Assembly (NCBI GenBank): GCA_017992485.1
Contig: JAGOOL010000033.1
Location: 1-6,262, forward strand
Length of the DNA: 6,262 bases
Direction: 5' to 3'
Source: Minisyncoccota bacterium
GTDB lineage: Bacteria > Patescibacteriota > Minisyncoccia > Phycocordibacterales > UBA9973
In this document: in pieces, positions 5,393 through 6,262 of the stretch
Position numbering within the stretch: position 1 is the stretch's first letter
How the letters are laid out: each line of letters starts with the position of its first letter
Position numbers and translations under genes: made by a program
The notes under the pieces: model-generated
Seen by the model: the letters and a program-made list of their open reading frames with translations, nothing else
Told to the model about the DNA's origin: nothing
Database searches by the model: none

Positions 5393-5421
5393 TTGCAAAT
5401 ATGTGTAATGTGTGGTATAAA
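5393..5421 (+). promoter_or_regulatory. Promoter of the lipoprotein gene
   Basis: TTGCAA (5393-5398), a 17-base spacer and TATAAA (5416-5421), preceded by TGG, form a good extended -10 promoter. The expected start near 5428 leaves a leader of about 11 bases before the ATG at 5439, with no Shine-Dalgarno. Confidence 0.55.
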
Positions 5422-5438
5422 AATGGAAACAAACCTCT

Positions 5439-5909
5439 ATGAAAAAACTATATGTTTACTTATTTGTGATTGCAGCTCTTACTCTTACAACCGCCTGTCA
5501 CAACTGCAATGATCCATGTTACCGAACACATGACGGTGATGGAACAATTACTGTTTCGCGACCAATCATCGATGTATCGCCGGGTAAAACTAGGTCTGAA
5601 AAATCAACGCTCTTTGGACCCATGCAACAATTCAAAGACCGAAACTTACTGCAAGAAGCCCTCAGTAAAAACAAAGCCGACATGAAAGCTTTGCGTGAGG
5701 CCCATTACGGAAAAAAGAGTAGGGGAATATTAGAGCAGCAGGGCAACTACAACTATGTCATTGATGAAAATGGTATTTACCGACGACCACCATCTGATGG
5801 TGGAAATATTCGGGTTAGTGCTGAAAATGTTGCAATCGCTATCGGCGAGAATGCACACGCTACAGCCACATCAGAGGTGACAATTAACGGTAAAGAGTAC
5901 GAACAGTAA
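5439..5909 (+). CDS. Small secreted lipoprotein, function unknown
   Basis: I do not recognise a family. The 156-residue product begins with a lipoprotein signal peptide: MKK, a hydrophobic core (LYVYLFVIAALTL, 4-16) and the lipobox-like TTAC with Cys20 as the predicted lipidated residue. The mature N terminus has two more cysteines (C20-H-N-C23-N-D-P-C27) and a DGDG stretch. Residues 62-92 are charged and predicted helical. The C-terminal part is polar and beta-like: YNYVIDENGIYRRPP, then NIRVSAENVAIAIGENAHAT with alternating small and hydrophobic residues. That pattern is reminiscent of the short AIG/NAxA repeats of YadA-type adhesin heads, but a single unit is too little for assignment. The likely location is anchored to the outer face of the cytoplasmic membrane. 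The gene has its own promoter and a terminator overlapping its stop codon. Confidence 0.85.
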   Translation: MKKLYVYLFVIAALTLTTACHNCNDPCYRTHDGDGTITVSRPIIDVSPGKTRSEKSTLFGPMQQFKDRNLLQEALSKNKADMKALREAHYGKKSRGILEQQGNYNYVIDENGIYRRPPSDGGNIRVSAENVAIAIGENAHATATSEVTINGKEYEQ

Positions 5910-5932
5910 GCTCCTCACGGGGCTGTTTTTTT
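5909..5932 (+). terminator. Lipoprotein-gene intrinsic terminator, overlapping the stop codon
   Basis: AGCTCC (5909-5914) pairs with GGGGCT (5919-5924), one G-U pair included, around a TCAC loop, followed after one G by seven T residues (5926-5932). The stem begins with the last base of the TAA stop codon. Confidence 0.82.
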
Positions 5933-5944
5933 GCCCAAAATATT

Positions 5945-5965
5945 TTTGTATTGAGTGAATACAAA
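5945..5965. repeat. AT-rich inverted repeat between convergent terminators
   Basis: TTTGTATT (5945-5952) and AATACAAA (5958-5965) are a perfect 8-bp inverted repeat around GAGTG. It lies between the terminators of the two converging genes and could be a weak backup hairpin for either strand. Confidence 0.5.
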
Positions 5966-5966
5966 T

Positions 5967-5991
5967 AAAAAACCAGTCACGTGAGTGACTG
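5967..5991 (-). terminator. Intrinsic terminator for the right-edge minus-strand gene
   Basis: CAGTCAC (5974-5980) and GTGACTG (5985-5991) form a perfect 7-bp stem. Reading the minus strand, the stem is followed by GG and six T residues (5972-5967), while the plus strand has no T-run. It lies 19 bases after the TAA of the partial gene, which supports that frame being real. Confidence 0.8.
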
Positions 5992-6010
5992 ATTCAATGG
6001 TAGGAATTTT

Positions 6011-6262
6011 TTAGAACTTTCTGATCGTGCGTTTCGATTTCACGATTTTCAGTTTTGGTTTTGTTGGAAAAATATTCGGCTTCAGATTTTTTGGAAGTAA
6101 TTCCGCAAATCGCCGAGCTGGCTTTTCTCTTTTATCAACAACGGCTTTAAGCCAAACATAGGAAGACGAAACAATAAATCGAGTATGCGTATGCTGTGTA
6201 TGTTTTGCATCAACCTTTTTGTGCTTCATCTCAATAAAGACAAAAAAACCTTTGGGTTTCGT
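6011..6262 (-). CDS. C-terminal part of an unrecognised basic protein
   Basis: The minus-strand frame is open from the right edge to a TAA at 6011, giving 83 visible residues starting TKPKGFFVFIEMKHKK. An internal ATG at 6229 would give a 72-residue protein, but no promoter or ribosome-binding site is seen just before it in the bases available, so continuation beyond the window is equally likely. The segment is strongly basic, with a His/Thr cluster (KHTQHTHTRF), a short mixed helical part (WLKAVVDKREKPARRFAELL) and a Lys/Pro-rich tail ending KSKRTIRKF. No cysteine, membrane helix or catalytic motif is visible, and I assign no function. A proper terminator follows, which favours a real gene. 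Confidence 0.55.
   Translation of the reverse strand, partial: TKPKGFFVFIEMKHKKVDAKHTQHTHTRFIVSSSYVWLKAVVDKREKPARRFAELLPKNLKPNIFPTKPKLKIVKSKRTIRKF

Noticed and set aside
1..6262. Possible defence or mobile-element cluster built around the tyrosine recombinase and the NYN nuclease
   Set aside because: The recombinase is Xer-like and separated from the NYN gene by a membrane-protein gene and rpsO. There are no inverted terminal repeats, integration duplications, CRISPR repeats or toxin-antitoxin pairs, and the other neighbours are housekeeping genes.

Overview
This window reads as ordinary bacterial chromosome, most likely from a Candidate Phyla Radiation (Patescibacteria, Parcubacteria-like) organism. 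That assignment is inference. It rests on low-to-moderate GC, small single-gene transcription units, the near absence of Shine-Dalgarno sequences, extended -10 promoters lying almost on the start codons, a single Xer-type recombinase with a lengthened linker, and a CCA-adding enzyme ending in a charged tail. All nine reading frames stop at TAA or TAG and none at TGA, but they are intact under the standard code.

Layout, left to right. (1) The 3' part of a CCA tRNA nucleotidyltransferase gene (+) enters from the left edge and converges on msrA (-) with only 6 bases between the stop codons. (2) An intergenic stretch of about 290 bases holds the msrA upstream region, a strong minus-strand terminator and the long 3' untranslated region of xth, with a perfect 13-bp tandem repeat. 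(3) xth (exodeoxyribonuclease III, -) and a Xer-family tyrosine recombinase (-) follow, each with its own promoter. (4) Divergent from xer are a small two-helix membrane protein of unknown function and rpsO (ribosomal protein S15), each with a promoter and an intrinsic terminator. (5) Next come a LabA-like NYN-domain protein (putative RNase) with an unusual leader and a small secreted lipoprotein of unknown function. (6) The window closes with a minus-strand fragment of an unrecognised basic protein that runs off the right edge behind its own terminator.

The genes do not form one pathway. They cover tRNA 3'-end maturation, ribosome assembly, repair of methionine oxidation, base-excision repair, chromosome-dimer resolution or integration, and probable RNA turnover, plus three uncharacterised proteins. 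The most distinctive signal is regulatory: at least five genes have a TGnTAtnnT or canonical -10 box placed so that transcription should begin 0 to about 11 nt before the start codon, which implies leaderless or near-leaderless mRNAs. The exception is the NYN gene, whose best promoter leaves a leader of about 78 nt with a perfect palindrome at the predicted start site and a possible nine-codon leader ORF. I see no CRISPR array, insertion sequence, toxin-antitoxin pair or defence system.
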